Positions 16,564 through 25,472 are shown, numbered from the stretch's first letter. The stretch: 64,000 bases of DNA from Desulfopila aestuarii DSM 18488 (GCA_945863875.1 CAMBBS010000024.1:1-64000); one strand, 5' to 3'. Made by a program: numbers and translations. Notes: generated from the letters alone by a model not told the origin.

Positions 16564-17697
16564 ATGATTGGAAAATTAGATATTGTCACCCTGCAGCAGA
16601 TCTGGTGGATCATCTGTTCGATCGTCGGGGCCCTTTTTCTTTTCCTGAACTTTGTTCAGGGAGGGCAGACCCTGCTCTGGCAGGTGGCGAAAAGCGACCG
16701 GGAGAAATCCCTGGTCATTAATTCCCTCGGCAGAAAATGGGAACTGACCTTTACGACGCTGGTTCTTTTCGGCGGGGCCCTTTTTGCCGCTTTCCCGAAA
16801 TTTTACGCAACGAGTTTTGGCGGCGCGTACTGGGTGTGGATGCTCATCCTGTTCACCTTTATCCTCCAGGCGGTAAGCTATGAATATCGGACAAAACCGA
16901 ACAATTTTCTTGGTGCCAGGACCTATGAGCTGTTTCTCTTTATCAATGGTTCCGTTGGCATTCTCCTGATCGGGGCGGCTGTCGGCACCTTTTTCACCGG
17001 CTCGAATTTTACCTTAAATGATTTTAACCAGGTGACATGGACTCACCCGCTCAGAGGGGTGGAGGCAGCTTTTTCGCTCTTTAATCTCTCCTTAGGTCTT
17101 TTCCTCGTCTTTAATGCCCGGGTGCTGGGGGCGATGTATCTGGTGAATAATGTCGATTTCAAAGGGGTTCCTGAATTTGAGGCACGGGTGCGCAAGTCGT
17201 GTCTGATCAATTTCCTCTGCGCCCTGCCCTTTCTGCTCTATGTGGTGGTCAGCCTGCTGCTGATCGATGGTTTTGCCACCGATGCCGCCGGCGTCGTCAG
17301 CATGGTGGCGCATAAATACCTCAACAACCTGCTGGCAATGCCGATAGTCCTTGGCCTGCTCCTGGTTGGCCTGTTCCTGGTTATTCTCGGGGTGACCCGG
17401 ACCAGTCTTGGCAGATCGACGAAAGGAATCTGGTTTGGCGGCCTGGGTACCGTCTTCGTCGGGCTGGCGGTTTTTTTCACCGCAGGCTTTAACGGAACGC
17501 CATTTTATCCGTCCAAGGTTGATCTGCAATCGAGCCTGACCATCTATAATGCCTCGTCAAGCCACTATACCCTGACGGCGATGTGCTACGTCGCCTTGTT
17601 CATTCCGGTCGTGCTTGCCTATATCGCCTATGTGTGGCGGCAGATGGATTCAAAGAAAATCGGTATGCTTGATATCAGCGATAAAAAAGCATATTAA
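16564..17697 (+). CDS. cydB: Cytochrome bd ubiquinol oxidase subunit II
   Basis: The 377-aa polytopic protein has the CydB opening LQQIWWIICSIVGALFLFLNFVQGGQTLLW and the usual eight to nine helices, with KPNNFLGARTYELFLFINGSVG in the middle. It pairs with CydA in a pseudosymmetric heterodimer. It starts one base after the cydA stop (GTGTAACATG), so translation is probably coupled. A 30-aa membrane peptide gene follows 18 bases downstream. Confidence 0.95.
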   Translation: MIGKLDIVTLQQIWWIICSIVGALFLFLNFVQGGQTLLWQVAKSDREKSLVINSLGRKWELTFTTLVLFGGALFAAFPKFYATSFGGAYWVWMLILFTFILQAVSYEYRTKPNNFLGARTYELFLFINGSVGILLIGAAVGTFFTGSNFTLNDFNQVTWTHPLRGVEAAFSLFNLSLGLFLVFNARVLGAMYLVNNVDFKGVPEFEARVRKSCLINFLCALPFLLYVVVSLLLIDGFATDAAGVVSMVAHKYLNNLLAMPIVLGLLLVGLFLVILGVTRTSLGRSTKGIWFGGLGTVFVGLAVFFTAGFNGTPFYPSKVDLQSSLTIYNASSSHYTLTAMCYVALFIPVVLAYIAYVWRQMDSKKIGMLDISDKKAY

Positions 17698-17715
17698 GAA
17701 AAAGAGGAGTACACT

Positions 17716-17808
17716 ATGGCTGCAATATTATTGCTTGGCTGGGTTGCCCTGATTGTTGTCTCCTACAAGGCGGCGGTCGCGGTTCTCGTTAAGACGAACA
17801 ACCTGTAA
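17716..17808 (+). CDS. 30-aa single-helix membrane peptide, CydX-like
   Basis: This is too short for the ORF track. From ATG 17716 to TAA 17808 it encodes 30 residues with one hydrophobic helix (AAILLLGWVALIVVSYKAA) and a short basic end. A strong ribosome site (AGAGGAG) sits eight bases before the ATG, and the gene lies 18 bases after cydB and before the operon terminator. In other bacteria the third small subunit of cytochrome bd (CydX, CydS and relatives) is a peptide of this size at this place. The sequence itself is not close to E. coli CydX as far as I can judge, so the assignment rests mostly on position and shape. Confidence 0.75.
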   Translation: MAAILLLGWVALIVVSYKAAVAVLVKTNNL

Positions 17809-17847
17809 TATAACCCCAGGATCACCCGTGCGGTGCGTTGTACCTGT

Positions 17848-17892
17848 AAGCCCAACCGAAAGCATCCGCTTCGGTTGGGCTTTGTTGTTTTC
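17848..17892 (+). terminator. Rho-independent terminator after cydAB
   Basis: AGCCCAACCGAA and TTCGGTTGGGCT form a 12-bp stem with a nine-base loop, followed by a T-rich tail (ttgttgtttt). Confidence 0.88.
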
Positions 17893-17897
17893 TGGTG

Positions 17898-18353
17898 TTA
17901 AACGACGATCACCCACCAGATGAGCTGCAGGGAAATCAGGGCGTACAGCCCGGCGACGACGTCATCCATCATGATGCCGATGCCGCCATGGATGCGCTGG
18001 TCGAACCAGGAGACCGGGAAGGGTTTGAAGATATCGAAGATGCGGAACAGGACAAAGCCGAGCAGCCAGGCGGCGGCATGCGGCGGCGCGACGGCCAGGG
18101 TAATGAACATGCCGAGTATCTCATCGATGACGATACAGCCGGAATCCGGACTATTGAGAATTTTTTCCGCTGAACCCGAGACAAAAAAACCGACCACAAA
18201 CAGTGCCCCAAGGATCAGGAGGTAGTTCGGCAGGGACATGTCCTTGATCAACAGCCAGGGCAGAAAGGCCGCGAGTGAGCCCCATGTGCCCGGGGCTTTG
18301 CCGATCTTGCCGACATACAGGCCGGTGGCCAAGGCCATGATCAATTGATTCAT
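17898..18353 (-). CDS. pgpA: Phosphatidylglycerophosphatase A
   Basis: The 151-aa protein has the PgpA opening ATGLYVGKIGKAPGTWGSL, the acidic IVIDEILGMFITL segment, and FRIFDIFKPFPVSWFDQRIHGGIGIMMDDVVAG near the end. PgpA removes phosphate from phosphatidylglycerol phosphate at the inner membrane. I use the ATG at 18353, which overlaps the larC stop as ATGA; the longer track ORF would lie inside larC. The 3' end abuts the cydAB terminator from the other side. Confidence 0.92.
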   Translation of the reverse strand: MNQLIMALATGLYVGKIGKAPGTWGSLAAFLPWLLIKDMSLPNYLLILGALFVVGFFVSGSAEKILNSPDSGCIVIDEILGMFITLAVAPPHAAAWLLGFVLFRIFDIFKPFPVSWFDQRIHGGIGIMMDDVVAGLYALISLQLIWWVIVV

Positions 18354-19537
18354 TTTTTGGTCGCCCTGTCGCTGCGTATTTCGTTGTAGACCTGCTGCAG
18401 CGGTATCTTGTGCCGGACAGCAATTTTTCGGCATTCTTCATATTCCGGATAGATGATCATCCCCGCCGGGGTCTGCACCTTTTTGGCCGGCACCTCGCCC
18501 CATCGGGTCGGTACCGCGACCTGTTCCCGGGGCAGGGTGCGTCGTGATTCCTTTCTGAAGCGCAGGCCGATGGCGGTTGTTTCCGAAAGAATGGTATCTT
18601 TCAGCTGCTCGGCGCACGCCGGGGGACTAATCACCTGCAGGGCAAAACCCGGACGGCCTTTTTTCATGTGGATCGGGGCGATGGTCACGTCGAGGGCGCC
18701 CTGGTCAAAGAGCAGCTCGGACAGGTAGGGAAATCCCTCCGGGCTCCAGTCGTCAAGATTGGTTTCCATCACCTCGACGAGCTGTTGTTCGCTGGGGTCA
18801 ATACCCCTGCCGATGATGATGCGCAGCAGATTGGGCTGGCCGTTGGTGAGGACGTGGCTGCCGGCGCCATAGCCGGTGGCCGTCGGAGCCATCGGCGGCA
18901 GAGGGCCGAAACCGTCGACAAGGCGTGCAATAAGTGCCGCGCCGGTCGGGGTGATCAGTTCCTGCTGCAGATCGACGCCATAGGTGGGGATTCCCTGCAG
19001 CAGTTCGCATACCGCCGGAGCGGGCAGCGGCAGCAGGCCGTGGGCGCATTGGACAAAACCGTGACCGGTCGGCAGGAAAGAGCAGAAAAGTCGGCTGATG
19101 CCGAGGTGGTGCAACCCGATGATGGTGCCGACGATATCGACAATGGTGTCGAGGGCGCCGACTTCGTGAAAATGTACTGTATCGATCGGCACATTGTGCA
19201 CCTTGGCCTCGGCGCAGGCCAGGGCCTGGAAGACGTCCGCTGCCCGGTCTTTTATCGCCGGCTCAAGTGCACTCGTCTGAAGGAGGTGCAGAATCGCCGG
19301 CAGGGTACGCAGCTCCTGCCGGCGATTGCTGCTGATGGTTACCTTGATGCCGCTGATGGCGTTAACACACTTTTCCTCGACCGAAAACTGAAGATCGTCA
19401 AGGTGGAGTTTGTCGAGTTCGCAGCTCAGCAGCTGACGGTCGAGACCGGCATGGAGCAGGGCGCCGAGCAGCATGTCGCCGCTGACGCCGGAAAAGCAGT
19501 CCAGATACGCTATTCTGGCGGAAGATGGTCGTGTCAC
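18350..19537 (-). CDS. larC: LarC nickel-pincer cofactor nickel insertase (DUF111)
   Basis: The 395-aa protein starts IAYLDCFSGVSGDMLLGALLHAGLD and continues with HFHEVGALDTIVDIVGT and ETNLDDWSPEGFPYLSELL, all hallmarks of the LarC/DUF111 family. LarC inserts nickel into pyridinium-bisthiocarboxylate mononucleotide to complete the cofactor of lactate racemase and related enzymes, using CTP. In some species it is split by a programmed frameshift; here it is one frame. The start is GTG with AAAGG upstream. larA, larB and larE are not in the window. It is followed by pgpA with an ATGA overlap and preceded by fmt. Confidence 0.9.
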   Translation of the reverse strand: MTRPSSARIAYLDCFSGVSGDMLLGALLHAGLDRQLLSCELDKLHLDDLQFSVEEKCVNAISGIKVTISSNRRQELRTLPAILHLLQTSALEPAIKDRAADVFQALACAEAKVHNVPIDTVHFHEVGALDTIVDIVGTIIGLHHLGISRLFCSFLPTGHGFVQCAHGLLPLPAPAVCELLQGIPTYGVDLQQELITPTGAALIARLVDGFGPLPPMAPTATGYGAGSHVLTNGQPNLLRIIIGRGIDPSEQQLVEVMETNLDDWSPEGFPYLSELLFDQGALDVTIAPIHMKKGRPGFALQVISPPACAEQLKDTILSETTAIGLRFRKESRRTLPREQVAVPTRWGEVPAKKVQTPAGMIIYPEYEECRKIAVRHKIPLQQVYNEIRSDRATKK

Positions 19538-19553
19538 GTTAGCCTTTAATAAC

Positions 19554-20507
19554 TCAGTTACTCTGCAAAAGAAGTGTGCCGGCGGCTATCGGATGGCCGC
19601 AGAGAAAGGACTCCGCCGGCATGCGCTTTTTGCCCTGCGGCTGAATCTCTTTTATCAACAGGCAGTTATTGCCGCAGGCAATCAAAATGCCCCGTTTGTC
19701 GGCCTGCAGCACTGTCCCCGGCGGGGCATCGCTTTCCCTGTACACCACTTCCGGGTTGAACAGGCGTAAACGTCCGCCATCAAGAAAGCAGAAGGCGGTG
19801 GGCCAGGGGTCAAGACCACGGATGAGGCATTCGATCTCTTTGGCGTCTTTCTGCCAGTCGATCAGCCCATCGTCTTTTTTCAGCATGGGGGCAAGCGTCG
19901 CCAGACTGTTATCCTGGGGGACGGGAATAAGCGTTCCTTCCTTCAGCCCCTTGATCGCCTTTAACAGTGTGACGCTGCCAAGCTCCGCCAGTTTGGCAAA
20001 GAGACTGCCGGCGGTTTCGCCCGGCTCTATTTTCATTGCCGCCTTGAGCAGGATGTCCCCGGTATCCATGCCCGCATTCATCTGGATGATCGTCACGCCG
20101 GTGTCTTGCTCACCCTTGATTATTGCCCATTGGATCGGTGCGGCGCCGCGATAGAAGGGAAGAAGCGATCCATGCACATTGATACAGCCTAACGGGGCGA
20201 GTTCGAGCAGCGATTTGGGCAGAATCCTGCCGTAGGCACAGACGACGAACAGGTTCGGCCGATAGGTGAGCAGGCCGTTGCGGAATTCTTCCGTCTTGAT
20301 TTTTGTCGGTTGGAGGACGGGAATATCCGCCCCTTCGGCGAGCAATTTCACCGGCGGAGGCGTCAGTTTTTTGCCCCTGCCTTTGGCTCGGTCAGGCTGG
20401 GTAACCACGGCGACCACCTCGTCGGGACCATCGATCAGCGCCTGGAGTGTCGCTGCGGCAAAATCAGGGGTACCCATAAAAATAATGCGTAGCGGTTGTG
20501 CCGACAT
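19554..20507 (-). CDS. fmt: Methionyl-tRNA formyltransferase
   Basis: The protein starts PLRIIFMGTPDFAAATLQAL and has the formyl-THF hydrolase-like core, FVVCAYGRILPKSLLELAPLGCINVHGSLLPFYRGAAPIQWAI, containing the catalytic NxHxSLLP-type motif, followed by the C-terminal OB-like domain. It formylates initiator Met-tRNA. I place the start at ATG 20507 with AGGAG upstream; the nine extra codons in the track overlap the def region needlessly. It lies 11 bases after def in the usual def-fmt pair. Confidence 0.95.
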   Translation of the reverse strand: MSAQPLRIIFMGTPDFAAATLQALIDGPDEVVAVVTQPDRAKGRGKKLTPPPVKLLAEGADIPVLQPTKIKTEEFRNGLLTYRPNLFVVCAYGRILPKSLLELAPLGCINVHGSLLPFYRGAAPIQWAIIKGEQDTGVTIIQMNAGMDTGDILLKAAMKIEPGETAGSLFAKLAELGSVTLLKAIKGLKEGTLIPVPQDNSLATLAPMLKKDDGLIDWQKDAKEIECLIRGLDPWPTAFCFLDGGRLRLFNPEVVYRESDAPPGTVLQADKRGILIACGNNCLLIKEIQPQGKKRMPAESFLCGHPIAAGTLLLQSN

Positions 20508-20518
20508 CTTCGCTCCTG

Positions 20519-21025
20519 TTATTTTTCCAGCCACTTCTTTACCTTCTTTTTATAAAGACCGCGCTTCAAAGGGCTGAGGTGATCAATGAAAAGAATACCG
20601 TTTAAATGGTCGATTTCGTGCTGCAGAACGACGGCAAAACGATCCTGGGTCGAAATCTCATGGGCCTGGCCCTGTAAATCCTGATAGGCGACAGTGATCG
20701 TCAGATGCCTTTTCACGTTGGCGGTCAGTTCCGGGACGCTCAGGCAGCCTTCTTCATCGATCTGGGTACCTTCATGGGCGATAATTTCCGGATTGATCAT
20801 GGGGATGTACTTCTTTTCACCCTGTTTATCCTCGGACATGTCAACGACAATCAGTTTGAGGGATCTGCCGATCTGCGGTGCGGCAAGACCAATGCCCGGG
20901 GCATCGTACATGGTCTCGGCCATGTCTTCGACCAGTGCTGCCAGGCTGCTGTCAAAGGTGTCAATTTTTTGCGTTTCTTTACGCAGAACCGTTTCGGGAT
21001 ATTGATAAATTTTCTGGATGCTCAT
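20519..21025 (-). CDS. def: Peptide deformylase
   Basis: The 168-aa protein contains the three deformylase motifs: GIGLAAPQIG, EEGCLSVPE and LQHEIDHLNGILFID, with the metal ligands Cys and the two His. It removes the N-formyl group from nascent proteins. The ATG at 21025 has no strong ribosome site. It is first in a def-fmt-larC-pgpA minus-strand run. Confidence 0.95.
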   Translation of the reverse strand: MSIQKIYQYPETVLRKETQKIDTFDSSLAALVEDMAETMYDAPGIGLAAPQIGRSLKLIVVDMSEDKQGEKKYIPMINPEIIAHEGTQIDEEGCLSVPELTANVKRHLTITVAYQDLQGQAHEISTQDRFAVVLQHEIDHLNGILFIDHLSPLKRGLYKKKVKKWLEK

Positions 21026-21421
21026 TGTGGTGTCTATCTCTTATAACGTAATCAGTCTTCAGGGCCTTTCCCTGCTCCGGACAATGTACCATAGCAGCCT
21101 CATTTCTGCTATGCTTACAACGATAAGCACACAAGCGGTAAATGCGAAGCAGGCTTTTACCGCCGGCGAATCTTTTTGTTATCGGTTGGTAAACGTCAGA
21201 TAGAGGAGGATGCCAGAGAAATACGTGCAGGGCGGATGGCGTATCTCCAGGCGTAGCCTGTTCCGTCAATGGCGCATGGCGCGCAGGGTTTTATCACGAG
21301 TAATGAATTGACCTATTCATTACACTGCGACGAAGTGCATACGTTCCAAGATATGAATGCCCAATAGATGATAAGGGGGGACTCGTTGGTAGGACGCACG
21401 CAACAGAGAATCCGGTAGCCA
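21026..21421. other. Gene-free stretch of 396 bases
   Basis: Only overlapping shadow ORFs of poor composition are present. A short inverted repeat TAATGAA/TTCATTA lies near 21300-21322. The stretch sits directly before the decayed TRAP permease and may be further decayed sequence of that gene, but I cannot recognise it. Confidence 0.4.
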
Positions 21422-22552
21422 ATGAACGCGGAGAAGATATCGTCACCGAAGAATCATATCCCGGTCCGGGACTGGATCGTCGCCTTCGTCGCCGCGTCTT
21501 GTGCGGCCTTTCTTATAATAGGATATGCCGGCATCTCGTACCTCGAGGTCATCAAGCGTGCCTTTCTGCCGGCAATAATCTCTTGTATAGCCCTGGTCTA
21601 TCTTGTCCATCCGGAAGCTTGAAAATGGGCCGGAAAGGGTTGCCGAAAAGAAAAACAACCAAGACCGCGGTGCAGAGCCTGGTGACCGTTGGCTTGGTGT
21701 CTGGCCGTTGAACGATTGTCCCCGGCTCTCTCGGCCTTCTGGGCGAGATGCTGCTCATCTTCACCGTTTTTATCAGTCTTGTTCTCGGGATGGGGCTGCC
21801 GGCCACGGCCAATTATACCGTGGTTTCCACCCTGATGGCCCCGGTTATCGTCAGCCTCGGCGCCCAGAACGGTCTGCCCGTGCCGCTCATTGCCGTGCAT
21901 CTCTCTGTCTTCTTTTTCGGTATCCTGGCCGATGATACGCCGCCGGCCGGTCCAGCCCGCCTTTGCCGCGGCGGGGGTTTCCGGGGGGGATCCGTTACGC
22001 ACGGGAATGCAGGGTTTTGCCTATGCTATCCGGACGGCGATTTTGCCGTTTATTTTTATCTTCCATACCGAGCTGCTGATGATCGGGACCGGCGGCTGGC
22101 TGCACCTGACAATTATGGCTGTTGGCGCGGTTGTGGCCATGACGGTCATGTTGCCGGTGGGAAATGAACCGACCGCTTTTTCTCAATATTCCGAGGGCAT
22201 TCTCGGTTATGCCGCCGATCTCACCCAGTCCACCGGGGCGACACTTTTAGAGGTGAACGTCATCAATCAGCGTCATCTTGACGCCGTTGACAAGATGACC
22301 TCCTTCGGCTACAAGGTGGATATCAGCCATTATATGGAATCCCTAAAAAAAGAGCGCCGGGAGGAGTTGGAAAAAATGATGAGCAGTCTGACGCTGGCGG
22401 AGGAAAAGGTCAGCCCTGTTTTTACCGGCTCGTTGGCGGAGAAGATGTTTCGTAAATGCCCGGCTGCGATAGCTTCCTGTCGTGATGATGCTATTGCCGC
22501 CAGACTGCGTAAAAAATTAGCCCGGCACAGGAGCAAGCGAGAAGAGCGATGA
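21422..22552 (+). pseudogene. Decayed TRAP fused permease joined to a truncated UspA domain
   Basis: Several frames together read as one broken gene. The first (21422-21622) gives AAFLIIGYAGISYLEVIKRAFLPAIIS, the next (from 21748) GMGLPATANYTVVSTLMAPVIVSLGAQNGL...FFFGILADDTPP, and the last (from about 21945, other frame) AAAGVSGGDPLRTGMQGFAYAIRTAILPFIFIF. All match the C-terminal half of TRAP 4TM/12TM fused permeases (COG4666). After a short hydrophobic segment the last frame passes into SQYSEGILGYAADLTQSTGATLLEVNVIN and ends GSLAEKMFRKCPAAIASC, the two ends of a universal stress protein domain whose middle is missing. The stop overlaps the plsY start (ATGA). At least two frameshifts and several deletions make a functional product unlikely. 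Confidence 0.75.
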
Positions 22553-23172
22553 GCATTATTTTTCCGGTAATTGGTTATTTGATGGGGGCAATCCCTTTTG
22601 GTCTGGTCATCAGTAAGATGGCCGGTGTTGACGTGCGGACCCAGGGCAGTCGCAACATCGGGGCGACCAATGTCAACCGGGTGCTCGGTAAAAAACTTGG
22701 CTTTGTTACCCTGGTCTGCGATTGCCTGAAAGGTTTGCTGCCGATGTATGCTGCGACGCTTTTTCTGCCTGAATCGGCGACAAAGGAACTGCTCATCGCC
22801 GTCACCGGGGTGATGGCGGTAGTGGGCCATATGTTTTCCGTCTACCTGAAATTTCGCGGCGGCAAAGGGGTCGCCACCGGGCTTGGGGTGTTTCTCTTTC
22901 TCTCGCCTCCGGCAATAGCGCTCAGTCTGGTGGTTTTTGTGCTCACCGTCGCCCTCACCGGCTTTGTCTCCGCCGGCTCTCTTCTCGCCTCCGGCCTTAT
23001 TCCCCTGTGGTGTTACCTGCTCGGGGCGTCGAACACGACCATTGCTGCCGCGGCCGGGGTGGCGCTGCTCATCTGGCTGAAACATCATGAAAATATCAAC
23101 AGGCTGTTGCGCGGGCAGGAAAAAAACTGGAAGAAAGACAAGGAGAAAAGCCATGAAGGTAATCGAGGTTAA
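22549..23172 (+). CDS. plsY: Acyl-phosphate glycerol-3-phosphate acyltransferase
   Basis: The 207-aa inner-membrane protein has the PlsY motifs GSRNIGATNVNRVLGKKLG and KFRGGKGVATGLGVFL, and five to seven hydrophobic helices. It makes lysophosphatidic acid from acyl-phosphate, the first membrane step of phospholipid synthesis. The ATG overlaps the stop of the decayed UspA remnant, with GAGAAGAG upstream. The C-terminal tail after residue 185 is strongly basic. The next gene starts inside its last 20 bases. Confidence 0.93.
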   Translation: MSIIFPVIGYLMGAIPFGLVISKMAGVDVRTQGSRNIGATNVNRVLGKKLGFVTLVCDCLKGLLPMYAATLFLPESATKELLIAVTGVMAVVGHMFSVYLKFRGGKGVATGLGVFLFLSPPAIALSLVVFVLTVALTGFVSAGSLLASGLIPLWCYLLGASNTTIAAAAGVALLIWLKHHENINRLLRGQEKNWKKDKEKSHEGNRG

Positions 23173-24112
23173 AGAGTTTGGCCATCCCGAGGTCATGGAA
23201 CTGGTTGAAAAACCAGCTCCTGCAGCGGGTATCGGAGAAGTGGTCCTGCAGGTTCGGGCCATTGGCGTCAATCCTGTCGAAAGCTACATTCGGGCCGGAA
23301 CCTACCCGAAGCTCCCTGGTTTACCCTATACGCCCGGCGGCAATGTTGCCGGAATAATCAGCGCCCGCGGTGCGGATGTCCGTCAATGGCAACTCGGCGA
23401 CCGGGTGTACAGTGCGGCGACCATCAGCGGCGGGTATGCGGAGATGGCCCTCTGCCGAACCGATCAGGTCTTCCGGCTGCCGGAAAACATTTCCTTTGCG
23501 CAGGGGGCGGCCATCGGTGTTCCTGCGGCAACGGCATGGCGGGCGTTGTTTCTCCGCGGGGCTGCCAGGGCGGGCGAGCGCCTGCTGATCCACGGGGCAA
23601 GCGGCTCGGTTGGTCAGGCGGCGGTACAATTGGCCAGGGATGCCGGAATGGTTGTTTTCGGTACGGCCGGAACTGCGCAGGGCTGTTCTCTGGTGCAGGA
23701 TCTGGGCGCAGTTGCCGTCAATCATAACCAGGGGGGCTATGACGAGGCACTTCTCAGCGCAACCTCGGGCGAGGGCTTTGATCTTATTCTGGAGATGCTG
23801 GCCAATAAAAATCTGGCAAAAGATCTGCTGCTGCTCGCTCCGCGCGGGAGGGTGATTGTCATCGGCAGCAGGGGACGCATTGAGATTGATCCTCGCCTGA
23901 CCATGGGCAAAGAGACGGACATCCGCGGCCTGGCGGTTTTTAACGCCAGCCGCGAAGAAGTCGTGGCAACGCATACTGCCTTGATTTCCGCCATGGAGCG
24001 AGGTGTCCTGCTGCCCGCCGTCAGCCGCGAGATGGCTCTGGAGGATGCGCCACTGGCCCATCATCTGGTCATGAATGACGGCAATTGCGGGAAAATCGTC
24101 CTTATTCCGTAG
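23153..24112 (+). CDS. Zinc-independent quinone oxidoreductase (zeta-crystallin type)
   Basis: The 319-aa medium-chain dehydrogenase starts MKVIEVKEFGHPEVMEL, has VNPVESYIRAGTYPKLPGLPYTPGGNVAGII in the substrate domain and the NADPH-binding GASGSVGQAAVQLARDAG. The structural zinc cysteines are absent, as in QorA-like NADPH:quinone reductases. It is cytoplasmic and probably acts on quinones or enones. The start at 23153 has AAGGAG upstream and overlaps the plsY end by 20 bases; the longer track ORF adds 22 codons inside plsY. Confidence 0.88.
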   Translation: MKVIEVKEFGHPEVMELVEKPAPAAGIGEVVLQVRAIGVNPVESYIRAGTYPKLPGLPYTPGGNVAGIISARGADVRQWQLGDRVYSAATISGGYAEMALCRTDQVFRLPENISFAQGAAIGVPAATAWRALFLRGAARAGERLLIHGASGSVGQAAVQLARDAGMVVFGTAGTAQGCSLVQDLGAVAVNHNQGGYDEALLSATSGEGFDLILEMLANKNLAKDLLLLAPRGRVIVIGSRGRIEIDPRLTMGKETDIRGLAVFNASREEVVATHTALISAMERGVLLPAVSREMALEDAPLAHHLVMNDGNCGKIVLIP

Positions 24113-24177
24113 GGGTGGTTGCCGGAGAGAAAACCGGCGTTGTGGCGCAATGGCCCTTGATGCGACAGGCGATCGAC

Positions 24178-24585
24178 TCAGGCGATCGACTCCTTTTGGC
24201 TGACCAGCTCATCGAGATATGCCTCCGCCTCTGCGGACGTCTTCACATACTTTGGCACATAGTTCTTTGTTTTGTCCGAAAGTTTCAGCATCTGCAGATA
24301 GATTATCTTGGCCTCGCCGACAATACGGACAATCTGGCCGACTTCTTTTTCCTGAAGGAAATGCATGATTTTCCGGAAGGTGCCGATGGCATTGAGATGG
24401 CCTATGCGGCATTCGCTGAGGTCGGTAATAACCGCGAAACCAGTGCCGAGATCCGAGACACAGAAGCGAATATCGGTATAAATTCTTTCCGCTTCCTTCT
24501 TCGACATTATTCCCTGCAGTGTGATGTACAGTCTCTTTTTTTTGATGTTCGCCGAGACTGTTGAGATGCGCCTGGTTTTGTCCAT
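24178..24585 (-). CDS. Hypothetical protein, STAS-like
   Basis: The 135-aa soluble protein has an alternating strand/helix pattern: RLYITLQGIMSKKEAERIYTDI, then GFAVITDLSECRIGHLNAIGTFRKIMHFLQE, then VRIVGEAKIIYLQMLKLS. This looks like a STAS-type fold used in anti-anti-sigma factors and regulators, but no phosphorylatable DSxG motif is seen, so it would not be a classic SpoIIAA switch. It lies downstream of tonB on the same strand, with about 180 bases between, so it may or may not belong to the corrinoid operon. Function unknown. Confidence 0.6.
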   Translation of the reverse strand: MDKTRRISTVSANIKKKRLYITLQGIMSKKEAERIYTDIRFCVSDLGTGFAVITDLSECRIGHLNAIGTFRKIMHFLQEKEVGQIVRIVGEAKIIYLQMLKLSDKTKNYVPKYVKTSAEAEAYLDELVSQKESIA

Positions 24586-24767
24586 CTTTTTTCAGTGAGC
24601 AAACGTTTGGTCTAAGAAAGAGGCTTCTGCCGACAAGAAAACCTGTCGGGGGCGGTGGAAAAGCCGCAGCAGCCGGCTTGTTGCACAGGTTTCGTTCTCG
24701 CCGTGCTTGATTTTTACTATGATAGCTTATTTGCAGGTGCTTTTACCAGGCCGTTTACCTGTTTTTT

Positions 24768-25472
24768 TTATTGCAGTACGAACTGCACCGGCACCAGTAC
24801 CTCCATCGGTGCGGCAATATTGTTTGTTTTCCCGGGAAGAAAGTGCCAGTCTTTCACTGTCTGCAAGGCGGTTTTATCAAGCAGGTCGTGGCCGCTGCTG
24901 GTATGAATTGCCAGTCGCCCGGGGGAGCCATCCGCTAAGACGGTGACCGCGAGAATGACCACACCCTGCCAGCCGCGCCGCCGGGCTAGAGCTGGATAGG
25001 ATGGTTTTGGGTTCTGGTCATAGAGTGGTCTGGCCTGAATTATCGACGGTGATGGGCCTGACCTTGGCTGGAACCTTTTGTTGGTCGTTGCCCGGGCTGC
25101 CGGCGAAACTGCTGCGGGACTGGCCGGAGCCTTGGCGGCGACAGGGCTGGGGGCGGGCGGGGCGGTTGCATGACGGGCCTTGACTCTTTTTTTGCTCTCT
25201 GATCGAAGCAGTTCCGGAGCCTTGGTGTTCTTCGGGATCGGCCGTACCGGTTCGGCGACAGGGACAGCACGGGCAGGGGTGATTGGCGCCGGTGTGACCA
25301 TTTGCGGTGGACTGCTTTTTTTCGCTACGGCACTGGCCTGGCGCAGATTGACAGTGATCGGTAGCTTGTCGGCAGGCTGGACAATCGGAGGCTTTTCCTG
25401 CGGCCATGGCAGCACACCGAGCAGCAGATGAAGAGAAAGTGCCAGGAAAAAGGCAGGGAACAACCGCGACAT
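24768..25472 (-). CDS. tonB: TonB family energy transducer
   Basis: The 234-aa protein has one N-terminal helix (FPAFFLALSLHLLLGVLPWP), a long Pro/Ala/Lys-rich periplasmic spacer (residues 30-145), and a TonB C-terminal domain: NPKPSYPALARRRGWQGVVILAVTVLADG, then LLDKTALQTVKDWHFLPG. It transmits proton-motive energy from ExbBD to the outer-membrane receptor. AAGGAG precedes the ATG, six bases after exbD. It is the last clear gene of the riboswitch-led operon, implying a dedicated energizer for corrinoid uptake. Confidence 0.9.
   Translation of the reverse strand: MSRLFPAFFLALSLHLLLGVLPWPQEKPPIVQPADKLPITVNLRQASAVAKKSSPPQMVTPAPITPARAVPVAEPVRPIPKNTKAPELLRSESKKRVKARHATAPPAPSPVAAKAPASPAAVSPAARATTNKRFQPRSGPSPSIIQARPLYDQNPKPSYPALARRRGWQGVVILAVTVLADGSPGRLAIHTSSGHDLLDKTALQTVKDWHFLPGKTNNIAAPMEVLVPVQFVLQ

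Noticed and set aside
18668-19549. 293-aa plus-strand ORF
   Set aside because: Antisense to larC; no domain recognised.
20979-21269. 96-aa minus-strand ORF upstream of def
   Set aside because: It overlaps the def start in another frame, has no ribosome site and no recognisable motif.
24160-24195. Tandem AGGCGATCGACTC repeat at the end of the STAS-like gene
   Set aside because: Only two units of about 14 bases; too short to call an attachment site or repeat family.
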